Assembly (NCBI GenBank): GCA_017619375.1
Contig: JAFZSL010000007.1
Location: forward strand, 124,001 to 188,000
Direction of reading: 5' to 3'
From: Prevotella sp.
GTDB lineage: Bacteria > Bacteroidota > Bacteroidia > Bacteroidales > Bacteroidaceae
DNA length: 64,000 bases
Of the stretch, positions 53,415 to 62,707 are shown piece after piece. Under the pieces are notes generated by a model. The model ran no database searches, was not told where the DNA came from, and saw only the letters and a list, made by a program, of their open reading frames with translations. The position numbers were made by a program, and so were the translations under genes. Each line of letters opens with the position of its first letter. Within the stretch, counting starts at the first letter, position 1.

Positions 53415-54827
53415 ATGAAACAAAATCCAGCTGAGCTCTGGTCGAAATGTCTCTTGGTCATCAAGAACAACGTTTCAGAGCAGCAATTCAAAACTTGGTT
53501 CGAGCCAATAGTCTTCGAGTCCTACACACCGGCCTCGATGACCATTGTCGTCAAGGTGCCCAGCCCGTTTGTGTATGAGTACCTTGAGGAGAACTTCATT
53601 GACTTGATCAGCAAGGTCCTTAAAAGAGAATTCGGAAACGGAGTAAAACTTGCATACAAGATTGTCACAGACAAGACAAACAACATTGACATAGTTGTGG
53701 ATTCCGACAACAAGGAGGACAACATCGAAAAGCCACTGCCAAGAACAAGAGCCAACCAGTCATATTCGGTACTGGATGCAGCACAACCACAACCCATAGA
53801 CTCCCAACTCAATCCTCAACATACTTTCGATAATTTCATTGAGGGCGCCAGCAACAAGGTGCCCAGAACGGTTGGATTGTCCATAGCTCAAAATCCTTTC
53901 ACCACACAGTTCAATCCGATGTTCGTTTTCGGTCCTTCCGGATGTGGAAAAACTCATCTCATCAACGCCATCGGAGTAAAGGTGAAAAAACTGTTCCCGC
54001 AAAAAAGGGTTCTTTATGTCAGCGCCAGGCTTTTCCAGGTGCAGTACACCAACGCCATCATATACAACACGTTCAATGATTTCATCAATTTCTACCAGAC
54101 CATTGATGTTCTCATTGTTGATGATATCCAAGAATGGATTACGGCACAGAAGACCCAAGATACTTTCTTCCATATCTTCGACCATCTCTTCAGAAATGGG
54201 AAAAGAATCATTCTTGCTTGCGACCGGCCTCCTGTTGATCTCAAATGCATGAACGAGAGACTTGTCACGAGATTCTGCTGTGGGCTCATAGCTGAACTGG
54301 AGAAGCCTGATGTCCAACTATGCATCGACATCCTCAATGCTAAAATCAAACATGACGGACTCGACATCCCCCAGGATGTAGTGCAATACATTGCTGAAAA
54401 TGCCAATGGAAGTGTCAGGGATCTGGAAGGTGTTGTCAACTCGCTCATGGCTTACTCCATCGTCTACAACAAGCGTATAGACATCAACTTTGCAGAGAAC
54501 ATCCTCAAAAGGTCGGTGAAGATGGACAACCGTCCCATCACAGTTGATGAAATCGTGGACAAGGTGTGTGAATTCTACAACGTTCCCGTGGAGGAGGTTG
54601 GGGGAAAGAGCAGGAAAAGGAATCTTGTCATCGCAAGGCAAGTGTCCATGTATCTTGCTCAAAAACATACGAAAATGCCTGCTGCAAGAATAGGCAAGCT
54701 CATTGCTGGCAGAGATCATTCCACGGTGCTGCATAGTTGTGAGAAAGTGGAAGAAAGGATGAAAATCGACAAACAATTCTCCGAAGAAATCATCAATATA
54801 GAACATTCGTTCAAGCTTAAAAAATAA
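53415..54827 (+). CDS. dnaA: Chromosomal replication initiator protein DnaA
   Basis: A 470-residue initiator. Domain I is at 1-85 (ELWSKCLLVIKNNVSEQQFKTWFE), a variable linker at 86-135, the AAA+ domain at about 136-350 with Walker A GPSGCGKTHL (173-182) and Walker B VLIVDDIQEW, and the C-terminal DNA-binding domain with the DnaA signature GRDHSTVLHSCEKV. It opens the origin by binding DnaA boxes. Length is normal. A terminator follows 24 bp after the stop. Confidence 0.97.
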   Translation: MKQNPAELWSKCLLVIKNNVSEQQFKTWFEPIVFESYTPASMTIVVKVPSPFVYEYLEENFIDLISKVLKREFGNGVKLAYKIVTDKTNNIDIVVDSDNKEDNIEKPLPRTRANQSYSVLDAAQPQPIDSQLNPQHTFDNFIEGASNKVPRTVGLSIAQNPFTTQFNPMFVFGPSGCGKTHLINAIGVKVKKLFPQKRVLYVSARLFQVQYTNAIIYNTFNDFINFYQTIDVLIVDDIQEWITAQKTQDTFFHIFDHLFRNGKRIILACDRPPVDLKCMNERLVTRFCCGLIAELEKPDVQLCIDILNAKIKHDGLDIPQDVVQYIAENANGSVRDLEGVVNSLMAYSIVYNKRIDINFAENILKRSVKMDNRPITVDEIVDKVCEFYNVPVEEVGGKSRKRNLVIARQVSMYLAQKHTKMPAARIGKLIAGRDHSTVLHSCEKVEERMKIDKQFSEEIINIEHSFKLKK

Positions 54828-54850
54828 CTTACGCATTATTGCTTTCAAAA

Positions 54851-54876
54851 AGGAGGATGTAGGGATACATCCTTCT
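54851..54876 (+). terminator. Terminator after dnaA
   Basis: Stem AGGAGGATGT/ACATCCTTCT (10 bp with one G-T pair) and a 6-base loop, followed by TTTTTT on the plus strand. The minus strand reads into TTTTT as well, so it can also stop the pnuT transcript. Confidence 0.85.
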
Positions 54877-55190
54877 TTTTTCCTAAAACAGAAAAGAAAG
54901 AAAAATGATTTCAGCAAGACACATAAATCAACATGCACCGAGTCTCCCGACCCAGCGCATGATATAACTTACTAAAATAAATTAACTCAAAGATGTCGAC
55001 TCTCTCGAGTGGACTTAACCTCACAAAGGTGAGGCTTTAGCGAAAATTATTATTGTCTTTGTCTAAATCGCTTGCATTTTTAAGGGTTGTTTTTACAACC
55101 ATTTTTTAATGATATGCAAAATTAGCATTTTTATTGCGCAATTCCAAAATATCTATCACCTAACTTGCAAAATAAAGCTTTTTTAACAAT

Positions 55191-55220
55191 GTGTACGCAC
55201 ACGGAAACGTGTGCGTACAC
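55191..55220. other. Perfect 13-bp hairpin with GAAA loop after pnuT
   Basis: GTGTACGCACACG, GAAA, CGTGTGCGTACAC: a perfect inverted repeat with a GNRA-type loop on the plus strand. It lies 27 bp after the pnuT stop but no T run follows on either strand. The remainder of 54877-55247 is AT-rich with a smaller hairpin near 55019-55034 and no gene. Confidence 0.75.
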
Positions 55221-55247
55221 AAATGAATCTGTAAAAGATGAAATTTG

Positions 55248-55859
55248 TCAATGCAAGGGGCTCGATTGTTCTTTCATCATCTTTTTCCATCTGACATAGC
55301 CCAGTATGGCAATGGCAACATAGAGGGCATACAGACAGGCCTTGAAGGGTATTCCTTTATAAAAATAGAGTGCAAATGTCACTACGTCGACGACTATCCA
55401 GATGAGCCATTGTTCCAAATATTTTCTTGCCAGAGCCCATATGCCGACAAAACTCAAAGCCGTGGTGAAACTGTCTGCCACAGGGACGCGTGAGTCTGTT
55501 TGTGTGACCAGCATCCACCAAATGCCTCCCCATAGCACCATGGTGGCTATAACCCATGGCAGGATAAGACTTTTCTTGAAATGCGTTATGGGGAGGTCGC
55601 TCTGTTGCTTGTTCTTCCCTTTTACATATTTCCACGTGATGAAGCCATAAATGGTCATGGCGATGTAATAGAATTCCATGCCACAATCTGCATAAAGGCC
55701 ATGCTCATAGTAGAGGACAATATCCAGAACTTGCATGACAAAGCCCACCAACCACAACCAGATGCTGGCCTTGTACTCCAGGAAGATATAGGCCAGCCCC
55801 AGCAATGTGGTGGTGATGTCAAGCCAATGGGTTAGGATGAATGATGTTATGTTGCTCAA
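55248..55859 (-). CDS. pnuT: PnuT-type thiamine transporter
   Basis: A 203-residue inner-membrane protein of the PnuC/PnuT family with seven predicted membrane segments. Recognisable blocks are GLAYIFLEYKASIWLW, YYIAMTIYGFITWKYV, LEQWLIWIVVDVVTFALYFYKGIPF and LYVAIAILGYVRWKK. The gene start overlaps the receptor stop (ATGA), and both sit behind a TPP riboswitch, so thiamine rather than nicotinamide riboside is the likely substrate. The thiamine pyrophosphokinase gene that often follows is absent here. Confidence 0.93.
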   Translation of the reverse strand: MSNITSFILTHWLDITTTLLGLAYIFLEYKASIWLWLVGFVMQVLDIVLYYEHGLYADCGMEFYYIAMTIYGFITWKYVKGKNKQQSDLPITHFKKSLILPWVIATMVLWGGIWWMLVTQTDSRVPVADSFTTALSFVGIWALARKYLEQWLIWIVVDVVTFALYFYKGIPFKACLYALYVAIAILGYVRWKKMMKEQSSPLH

Positions 55860-58231
55860 AATCTAAGTGTGATGTTGCCCATGGCGGTGAAGCCTGCCAT
55901 GGGGATGAAACCTATTTGATAGTATCGGTTGTCGTTGCCGTGTCCGCCACTCTCGTAAATGGCGGAATAAACCCATCCGTTGCTCGCATAACGGCGTCCG
56001 AATATATTGTTCAAACTCATTCCCACGGTCACTTCCTTCAGGCCGACGGCCTTGCTCACCTTGGTAGTGTGGGTGACGTTGAAGTCTGACACACTGTAGC
56101 AAGGCAGAGAGCGGTCTTTGTTTTCTGTGTTGTCCAGATACTGCCTGCTGACGAAATTCGTGTGCCAGACTGCCTGCCAACATCCATAGTGGAAGTTGAT
56201 GAAACCATTGAGGATTGCAGAGGGGGAGAATGCGAGGGTGGAATTGTCATAATGGATGGTTCGTTCGCCTATGTCCCAGTCCTCCACCACTTCATCGAAG
56301 TCCTTGATTTTGTTCTTGCTCAATGCTGCATTGCCTTCCAAAGACAACCAGGAGAGAGGTGACCAACCTGCAACAATCTCCACACCTGCGCGGTAAGAGT
56401 CCTTGATATTGGTTGTTAGAGACTCACCGATATCGCTCTTGGCACCGGTTTGCACAAACTGGTCGGTATAGTCCATGTAATAGAAGTTCACTCCACCGTG
56501 CCAATTGGAACCTTTGATAGTATAGCCTAATTCGTAGTCGAAAAGTTTTTCTGAGGATGGAGGAGGATAACTGCCATTGTCTGTGAAGTTGTTGCGTTCG
56601 GGATCCCTATGACTGGTGGCAACCGAGGCGTAAAGATGATGTCTTTCCGTTTTGTAACTCACTCCGCCCTTGAGGTTGACGAAGTCATACTTCTTGTCAA
56701 TGTCAAGACGTTGGTTGCTGTATGTGCCGTCATCATTGGCTAAGAACTTGTCATTGATGCCATCGGTCTGATAGTCTATATGGCGGTATTGCGCATCGCC
56801 GAATACTGTCAGATGAGGAATAATGGTGTATGCAGCTTTAACAAAACCATTGTAGTCTCCCTTGTCGGCATCGGAGTCATAATATGAGTAATCGCCTTTT
56901 GAAAACAGCGCCTTGCCTAATTCACTATTGCTGGTATAGGTAAGGTAGCCAAAATGATTGCCGCTGAATTGCTGAAGCGACACACCACCTACCAAGTCCC
57001 AGCGCTCATCGTTGTAGTTGGCATTCCATACAAGGCCATAGACGTCTTGCTCCAAGCCTTTCTTGCGAATGAAATCGGCACGCTTCACATTCTTGCCGTC
57101 CGAGCCGATGAAAGTCAGTCCAAACTTGCTCAACTTGTTGTTGGGGCGGAATTCGTTGTAATAGCCAAAACCATGGGTGTAATGTAGCGAGGCACTGGTC
57201 TTCAGTTGGTTGGAGATGGCCCATGAGAAGGAAAGAATGTTGTGGCTTTGCCAAAAATTGTCTGTGGCTTTCTTCCAACTACTACCATCAGCCATTGCAT
57301 ACCGCTGAGTGACATATTTGCCTTTCCCGTCCTGGACAAAGGCCCCGTTGTCATCGGTGACCAACGACTCGTACAGGCTGTTGAAACGTCCCAGTCCGGC
57401 TTCATAGAGGTCTTTGTAGGTACGGATGCCGGTGTGTACGCCATAAGTGCCTTCCATCAAGGAGAGGTCGTCATTACCGGCTGTGACACCATTCCATGCT
57501 TGACCGGTCTTTTCGAAATTTCCAAAATTCTTGTAACTTATTTGGAATTGCTTACTCAAGTATCGCAAACCTCCATAATAACTACCTGAACGTCCGGATG
57601 TTCCATGGATGTAGCCGTCGGTGTTGGTCTCGTGGTATGCCCCGTCAAATACGAAATGGTTCCACAACAGTCCGGTGGAAAAGGAACCTCCAACGTTGAA
57701 GGTGTTGTAAGAGCCATAAGATCCACTGATTTCCAATGATGGGGTGGGGGAGGCGGCTTTGGAAGCCAAGGATATCGTGCTGCCGAACGCTCCATCTCCA
57801 TTGGTGGATGAGCCCACGCCGCGTTGTATCTCAACACTTCCCAGAAGGGAGGCGTAACTGTTCATATTGGCCCAAAACACACATTGGTCTTCGGGAGAAT
57901 TGAGCGGCACGCCGTCGAGTGTCACATTGATTTTGGAATCGCCTGAGCCACGGATGCGCATGTAGGTCGTTCCAGTACCCATGCCGTTCTCGCTCCATGA
58001 GAGGATGCCTGGGGTCTGTGAAAACAAGAAGGGCAATTCCTTGCCTGTTTTCGAGAATTCCTGCAACTCCGCTTTCTTGATGCGCGTGATGGCATAGGGT
58101 GCGTTTTGCTGTGCTTGTACACCCTTCACAACCACTTCCTGAAGTTGCTCCAGCCGAAGTGAATCAGAGTCTTGCGCATTGACACTTGCAGCAAAGGGAA
58201 TGGCTGCATAAATAAATAAGCTTTTTCTCAT
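55856..58231 (-). CDS. TonB-dependent outer-membrane receptor, probably for thiamine
   Basis: A 791-residue receptor without the SusC-type regulatory domain. Signal peptide 1-19, TonB box-like LQEVVVKG (about 29-36), plug with MRIRGSGDSKINVTLDGVPLN and GSVEIQRGVGSSTNG, then a 22-strand type barrel ending in GNITLRF. Location between a TPP riboswitch (47 bp upstream) and pnuT makes it the thiamine import receptor of the operon, as known from other Bacteroidetes. Substrate is inferred from regulation. Confidence 0.93.
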   Translation of the reverse strand: MRKSLFIYAAIPFAASVNAQDSDSLRLEQLQEVVVKGVQAQQNAPYAITRIKKAELQEFSKTGKELPFLFSQTPGILSWSENGMGTGTTYMRIRGSGDSKINVTLDGVPLNSPEDQCVFWANMNSYASLLGSVEIQRGVGSSTNGDGAFGSTISLASKAASPTPSLEISGSYGSYNTFNVGGSFSTGLLWNHFVFDGAYHETNTDGYIHGTSGRSGSYYGGLRYLSKQFQISYKNFGNFEKTGQAWNGVTAGNDDLSLMEGTYGVHTGIRTYKDLYEAGLGRFNSLYESLVTDDNGAFVQDGKGKYVTQRYAMADGSSWKKATDNFWQSHNILSFSWAISNQLKTSASLHYTHGFGYYNEFRPNNKLSKFGLTFIGSDGKNVKRADFIRKKGLEQDVYGLVWNANYNDERWDLVGGVSLQQFSGNHFGYLTYTSNSELGKALFSKGDYSYYDSDADKGDYNGFVKAAYTIIPHLTVFGDAQYRHIDYQTDGINDKFLANDDGTYSNQRLDIDKKYDFVNLKGGVSYKTERHHLYASVATSHRDPERNNFTDNGSYPPPSSEKLFDYELGYTIKGSNWHGGVNFYYMDYTDQFVQTGAKSDIGESLTTNIKDSYRAGVEIVAGWSPLSWLSLEGNAALSKNKIKDFDEVVEDWDIGERTIHYDNSTLAFSPSAILNGFINFHYGCWQAVWHTNFVSRQYLDNTENKDRSLPCYSVSDFNVTHTTKVSKAVGLKEVTVGMSLNNIFGRRYASNGWVYSAIYESGGHGNDNRYYQIGFIPMAGFTAMGNITLRF

Positions 58232-58273
58232 TAAAGTCTTACTTTGTTATATAAAACAAAAAGGGATGGAAAA

Positions 58274-58351
58274 GAAGGATTCCCTACGCCGGCATTACCC
58301 GGATCAGGTCAGAGGGTCTAATCTCAGCCCGAAACATCGGGCACCCCTTAA
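58274..58351 (-). promoter_or_regulatory. TPP (thiamine pyrophosphate) riboswitch
   Basis: Minus-strand sequence reads AAGGGGTGCCCGA, then GGGCTGAGATTAGACCC, then CCTGATCCGGGTAATGCCGG and CGTAGGGAA, the THI box with both conserved arms (CTGAGA and the CTGATCYGGRTAATRCYRGCG segment). It sits between a promoter and the receptor gene. When TPP binds, expression of the thiamine receptor and PnuT should fall. Confidence 0.96.
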
Positions 58352-58373
58352 CTTGCTCTTTGCAAATCGAGTG

Positions 58374-58404
58374 CAAAGATAGCACAAAGATGACAAATGA
58401 CAAA
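58374..58404 (-). promoter_or_regulatory. Promoter of the thiamine uptake operon
   Basis: Minus strand: TTTG (58404-58401), 19 bases, TATCTTTG (58381-58374), then C. Transcription would begin near 58367, just ahead of the riboswitch. Confidence 0.88.
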
Positions 58405-58473
58405 ATAAAAAAGCCACTTTCACTTGATTCCGCACACCATCATGTATTTTTTCAACTTGCAACTTCACGAAAA

Positions 58474-58502
58474 AGTCCGGCGTGAAACTGTCACGCCGGA
58501 CT
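58474..58502 (-). terminator. Terminator after the Omp28-like gene
   Basis: Minus-strand perfect 11-bp stem AGTCCGGCGTG/CACGCCGGACT with a 7-base loop, followed by TTTTCG. It is 32 bases after the stop at 58535. Confidence 0.85.
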
Positions 58503-58534
58503 GATGATGTGTAAAAAATAGAAGCCCTATAGGA

Positions 58535-61500
58535 TTACCGAATGACTTTCACGGTCTTTACGGTGCCGTTTGAATAGGTGGTGCGCATGATGCTCGCGCC
58601 ACGATGTGATGCATTGACACGGCGGCCGGCAAGGTCGTAGAATTCCACGCCTACCACTTTCCCGTTGGTGCCTTCAACCTCGATAATGGAGTCGGCATCT
58701 GTGACATGGGCAGAGTTGGCATTCACCACCTCGCCGGTGTTTTGGTCGATGAGAAGGACCACCACGCGCAGTTTGTTCAGGTCCTGAATGAGGCTTTCCA
58801 TTCTTGTGTTCAAAGAGTTGGCCAATTGGAAACGGAACGTGTGCTTCAATAGGCGTTCTGCCTTGATGGTGGCAGGGAGGCTGCCGGTGATGCCGCCAAT
58901 CCTTGACATTTGGATGGCCACATCGTTGAAATGCATGCCGTAAATGGAACTTTCCATGGATTCAAATCCACCCATTTCGCCCAGGCTTCCGCCTGCATAG
59001 TAGTTGGATTGCACCCAGTCGGTGGTACCTCCCGTGAGACTGTCGGCCACAAGGATGTATTCCAAGGCATACTTGGCACCTTCATGGTCGGTGGCGAAAG
59101 TGACTTCTGTATTTACAGTGACCGTCTCTCTGTTCTTGCTGAGGGTGGGAACAAGGTTGAGGGTGGCTTGCCCGAACTCAGATGCACGATCGTTCAAATC
59201 ATAAAGCACTCCCATTTCAGTCTCCCAGGAGCCATAATAGGGATCCACCTCATAGATGCGGTCAATATATGCGTCAGGGTAACCTCCCACATAGTTGGGG
59301 AAGTAATCGGAAAGCATGATTTCCATAGGGTCGCCATAATGGTAGCTCACCCGTACATAGTCGTCGGGATACAACTCGGCAAGTTGCTCCATGGCCACAA
59401 AACCGCGTGGGCAATATCCACACCATGTGCCGGTGTATTCTTCGATGAGGGTGCGGTGCTTGGGGAAACTGTTGATGGCAATTATGGGCAAGATGGCTGC
59501 GTCTGCCATATTTTCATTGGCATGACCGTTCACCTTGGTCACTTGAATTTTCAAATCATAGTTGCCACTGGTATCGATAGCCGGGAAGGTGAAAGGCGCT
59601 GAGAAGAACTTTCCGAAAAAGCTTTCGACAGGTTTGGAGAGATCGATATGACCAGTGCCGCTTTGATCGGCCAGCGTGTAATCGAAGTCAATGGAATTGA
59701 CCTCACTCGCTCCGAAGTTGACCAAGGTGAGGTCGACATCTATGGGGCTGCCTGTCAAAACATAGGTGGGGGCGTCATCGTATGCAACTACGTTGAATTC
59801 CTTCACCTTGCTGCCTCCCAATGTTACTTGGATGATGCTGTTCTCCCATAACACGGTGGACATGTTCAGCCATTTCATAAAACCTTTCGAGGTATGGAGG
59901 AAGAATCCTCTGCTGTCCCAAAAATCCATCACGGCAACGGGTATTTTGTTAAGTTCAATGCTGGCATCATCAACGGTGAAGGTGTAACCCACATATACGC
60001 CCTCTTCGGGTATGATGTAAGGTTTATCAAGTTTCACGGTGATGAAGCCAGGCTCTTCAGGTGACACATCCATGCTGACGAGGTCGGGAACATTTTTGCC
60101 GTCTTCAACACGCAATTGGCTGGAAAGCCAAACAGAGATTCCACTGATGCCATTCACCTCAACCATGGGAATGGTGATGCTCTCTATGTATGTGCCAATA
60201 AGGTCGGGATCGTCGATAAATATGGCCACATCATATGTCGCCTCTTTTTTCTCTCCGAAGAGATTCACATCTTGATCTCCTTTATAATATCCGTACTTGA
60301 CACTGCCTCCCACATCGGAGGGGTCGATGTCGGGATAGGAAGGGGTGGCGGCTGCTGGTTGTGTCTCAGAACCCAATCCTTGCACATTGACCCATGCAAT
60401 CTCAGAGCGGCGTTCTTCACCCAAACCACGGTATATGGTTTGCACACCGAATGCCTCGGGACCTATGACATGATAGTATATTTGACGGTTGGAGCCATCT
60501 ATGTAGATGTCCCAGTCCTCTGTGAAATCAAAGGGTATCTCTGTCATGTCCTCGTCCAAGTAAATGAACTCACCGGCTTCCAAGGTCATCGGTTTCTCCT
60601 CGCCATTGACACGGGTGTAGATTTGGTAGGAGAGTTTTTCCGGAAGGATGTAGTTGCCATCCACGTCTTTGGTACTGATGTCAAATGAGAACACGCCCCA
60701 TCCCCAGTTGTTTAGGTAATAATCGATACCTCCCTCGTTGAGAGAAAGCCTTTTCGGTTTTGAAGGGGTGGCGGTCACCTCAGTGAAGGGTTTGATGGTG
60801 GCTTTGGTAAAGGCTGACAGGTAGAAGACCTCCTCCGTGCCGGCATTCACGAGGAACGTGCTGCCATTGCTCAGTATCTTGGTGGCTGCATCATAGTCGA
60901 ACTCGATGTCACCGTCGGCAAGACTATACTGAGTGACGATTTTTCCTTGGTCGTTGTCCCAAACCTTCTTGCCTTCGGCGGATACAAGGAATTGATGATA
61001 TCTGGTCTGCTCATCGGGGCCGATGTACTGTCCACTCTTGAATATGGCCTTGTCACCTACTATAGTGCCTTTCACCCAGGCATCGGGCATGGTGTTGGAT
61101 ATGCCTTGCACATAGATGTCTGTGCCTTTGAAACCCACTTTCACAAGACTGCCATCATATTCTTCGGCGGTGATGGAATAGTCGGATGTTTCCAACCCTT
61201 CAGGGGCTGTAATGGGTTCAGCGTCCATCTTGCTGATGTTGATGTCCCAGTCGCCATAACCTGTCCAGCCGTCATCGGAATCCACCAAGGCAACGATGTC
61301 GTCACCTTGGGCAAAAGCGGAACCAGCAGGTGTGCTGATGCTTTTGGTGGCGGGGTCATAGTCCAACGTCAGCTTCCGTGAGCCTTCCTTGGGCATGTAC
61401 CATTGCTCTTGTGCATCATAGCTCAGCAAGTCCACATAATAAGACATGCCTTGCATGTCCATGGCTTTTTGTGGGAAGTCGATGGTGACAGTCGTTCCGT

Positions 61501-61966
61501 TGATGGTGCCTTTCACCCACGAGTTGGTATAATACTGCGAGACGATGTCCTTGATATATATATCGTTGTTCTCACCAAGGACGACGTTGCACACACCGCC
61601 CTGGACTGATGTGCTGAAAATGTAAACATAGTAAACCAAGAAAGCTTGGCCAGAACGCGTGCAATTAAAAAAGGAGCCTTCCGGGGTATCGGTGATCAAT
61701 TCGTAATCCCCTTCAATGGGAGCCTTGCGCAGACTTGAAGTCGTAGCATCTTTTGCATTGGACTTCTTGTTGGCAAACGCGGCACGTGCAGACATTTTGC
61801 GTTCAATGTCTACTTGGCGTTGGAGCGACAGCTGTGAGGGTTGACTCTTCAGCTTCCCGTCCTCCGTTCGGATGGAGGACGTAGGCAGTTGTCTCAATTC
61901 CCGTTGCGACCAAGCGCATACGGGCATTAGTAGAACTGCCAGCAGTAAAAAGGTAATTTTTTTCAT
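58535..61966 (-). CDS. Large secreted protein with Omp28/thioredoxin-like domain and C-terminal sorting-like tail
   Basis: An 1143-residue exported protein with signal peptide 1-20. The first about 800 residues are beta-rich with repeated elements such as WVKGTI (seen with INGTTVTIDFP and VGDKAIFKSGQ). Around residue 845 is the thioredoxin-like motif TGTWCGYCPRGFVAMEQL, with a CGYC pair, inside an Omp28-like domain (about 830-1080). The tail VVGVEFYDLAGRRVNASHRG and then IMRTTYSNGTVKTVKVIR resembles sorting tails of the type IX route. It follows the small secreted gene at 62034-62681 after 67 bp. Function unknown; the CxxC could act in disulfide exchange. Confidence 0.8.
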   Translation of the reverse strand: MKKITFLLLAVLLMPVCAWSQRELRQLPTSSIRTEDGKLKSQPSQLSLQRQVDIERKMSARAAFANKKSNAKDATTSSLRKAPIEGDYELITDTPEGSFFNCTRSGQAFLVYYVYIFSTSVQGGVCNVVLGENNDIYIKDIVSQYYTNSWVKGTINGTTVTIDFPQKAMDMQGMSYYVDLLSYDAQEQWYMPKEGSRKLTLDYDPATKSISTPAGSAFAQGDDIVALVDSDDGWTGYGDWDINISKMDAEPITAPEGLETSDYSITAEEYDGSLVKVGFKGTDIYVQGISNTMPDAWVKGTIVGDKAIFKSGQYIGPDEQTRYHQFLVSAEGKKVWDNDQGKIVTQYSLADGDIEFDYDAATKILSNGSTFLVNAGTEEVFYLSAFTKATIKPFTEVTATPSKPKRLSLNEGGIDYYLNNWGWGVFSFDISTKDVDGNYILPEKLSYQIYTRVNGEEKPMTLEAGEFIYLDEDMTEIPFDFTEDWDIYIDGSNRQIYYHVIGPEAFGVQTIYRGLGEERRSEIAWVNVQGLGSETQPAAATPSYPDIDPSDVGGSVKYGYYKGDQDVNLFGEKKEATYDVAIFIDDPDLIGTYIESITIPMVEVNGISGISVWLSSQLRVEDGKNVPDLVSMDVSPEEPGFITVKLDKPYIIPEEGVYVGYTFTVDDASIELNKIPVAVMDFWDSRGFFLHTSKGFMKWLNMSTVLWENSIIQVTLGGSKVKEFNVVAYDDAPTYVLTGSPIDVDLTLVNFGASEVNSIDFDYTLADQSGTGHIDLSKPVESFFGKFFSAPFTFPAIDTSGNYDLKIQVTKVNGHANENMADAAILPIIAINSFPKHRTLIEEYTGTWCGYCPRGFVAMEQLAELYPDDYVRVSYHYGDPMEIMLSDYFPNYVGGYPDAYIDRIYEVDPYYGSWETEMGVLYDLNDRASEFGQATLNLVPTLSKNRETVTVNTEVTFATDHEGAKYALEYILVADSLTGGTTDWVQSNYYAGGSLGEMGGFESMESSIYGMHFNDVAIQMSRIGGITGSLPATIKAERLLKHTFRFQLANSLNTRMESLIQDLNKLRVVVLLIDQNTGEVVNANSAHVTDADSIIEVEGTNGKVVGVEFYDLAGRRVNASHRGASIMRTTYSNGTVKTVKVIR

Positions 61967-61983
61967 AAGATCTAGTTTTTTTA

Positions 61984-62011
61984 AACCATGCGCTTTTGGA
62001 AGCGCATGGTT
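61984..62011. other. Perfect 12-bp hairpin between two secreted-protein genes
   Basis: AACCATGCGCTT, TTGG, AAGCGCATGGTT: perfect 12-bp inverted repeat in the 67-bp gap, 22 bases after the stop of the gene at 62034 and 18 before the next start. On the minus strand it is followed by TAAAAAAAC, not by T, so it is not a standard terminator. Confidence 0.7.
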
Positions 62012-62033
62012 GATGAATGGTGTTGGTTAAGAA

Positions 62034-62681
62034 TCAATAATTCTGTTTCAGTGTCTTCACGGTGCCATCAGAATAGGCGATGCGCACGATGTGGAGACCA
62101 CGGGTGGGCGATGACACGCATTGTCCGTCAAGAGTGTGGTACGTCGTGGAGACTACCTGGGAATCGGAGAAGGTGTTGAGTTCTCCAGTAGGATTGAAGA
62201 TGAAGCGCAATGTCACCTTTGGACCGCGAGCGTCTATCGCATATTTCTGGGTCACGGGGTTCAACTTATATCTGAGTAGTTGGAACTCAGCCACAGCCGT
62301 TCCTGGGTCGTAGGGCAGCCATTCGGTTTGGATGCTCTTCTTCTCATGGGCTGCAAGCGTCCCGGTTTCAGATGTCCAACTTCCCGTTGTCTCACGCATC
62401 ACGCAATTCGTGGGGAAGCAGGTCTGGAAGGCGCCGTTGGGCAGGGCTGTGATGGAGTATTCTGAGCCGCATACCACGTCTTCAGAAGTGAGGTTCTCCA
62501 CGAACAGGCCAGAGGATATCTGCACGTCGCCGAAACCAAGGTCTTCCACCTCGGTCAAGTCCAACACGGAGCCATCGGCCACCTCATTGCCATTGTTATC
62601 AACAAAGCGCAAGGGGAAATCCTGTGCTTGGATGGACAAAGCGCCCATCACCAATAGAATGAATGTCGTTATTTTCTTCAT
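62034..62681 (-). CDS. Secreted protein of unknown function with sorting-like tail
   Basis: A 215-residue exported protein with signal peptide 1-19 (SIQAQ). The middle (about 20-160) is beta-rich with paired cysteines (VVCGSEYSI, AFQTCFPTNCVM) and resembles an extracellular Ig-like fold; I do not recognise a named family. The last 50 residues (YHTLDGQCVSSPTRGLHIVR, then IAYSDGTVKTLKQNY) match the tail of the neighbouring 1143-residue protein in form, so both may be exported by the same route. It is 26 bp downstream of GH94. Confidence 0.75.
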   Translation of the reverse strand: MKKITTFILLVMGALSIQAQDFPLRFVDNNGNEVADGSVLDLTEVEDLGFGDVQISSGLFVENLTSEDVVCGSEYSITALPNGAFQTCFPTNCVMRETTGSWTSETGTLAAHEKKSIQTEWLPYDPGTAVAEFQLLRYKLNPVTQKYAIDARGPKVTLRFIFNPTGELNTFSDSQVVSTTYHTLDGQCVSSPTRGLHIVRIAYSDGTVKTLKQNY

Positions 62682-62707
62682 GAGCTTGATTGATTTTTTC
62701 CTTTTTC

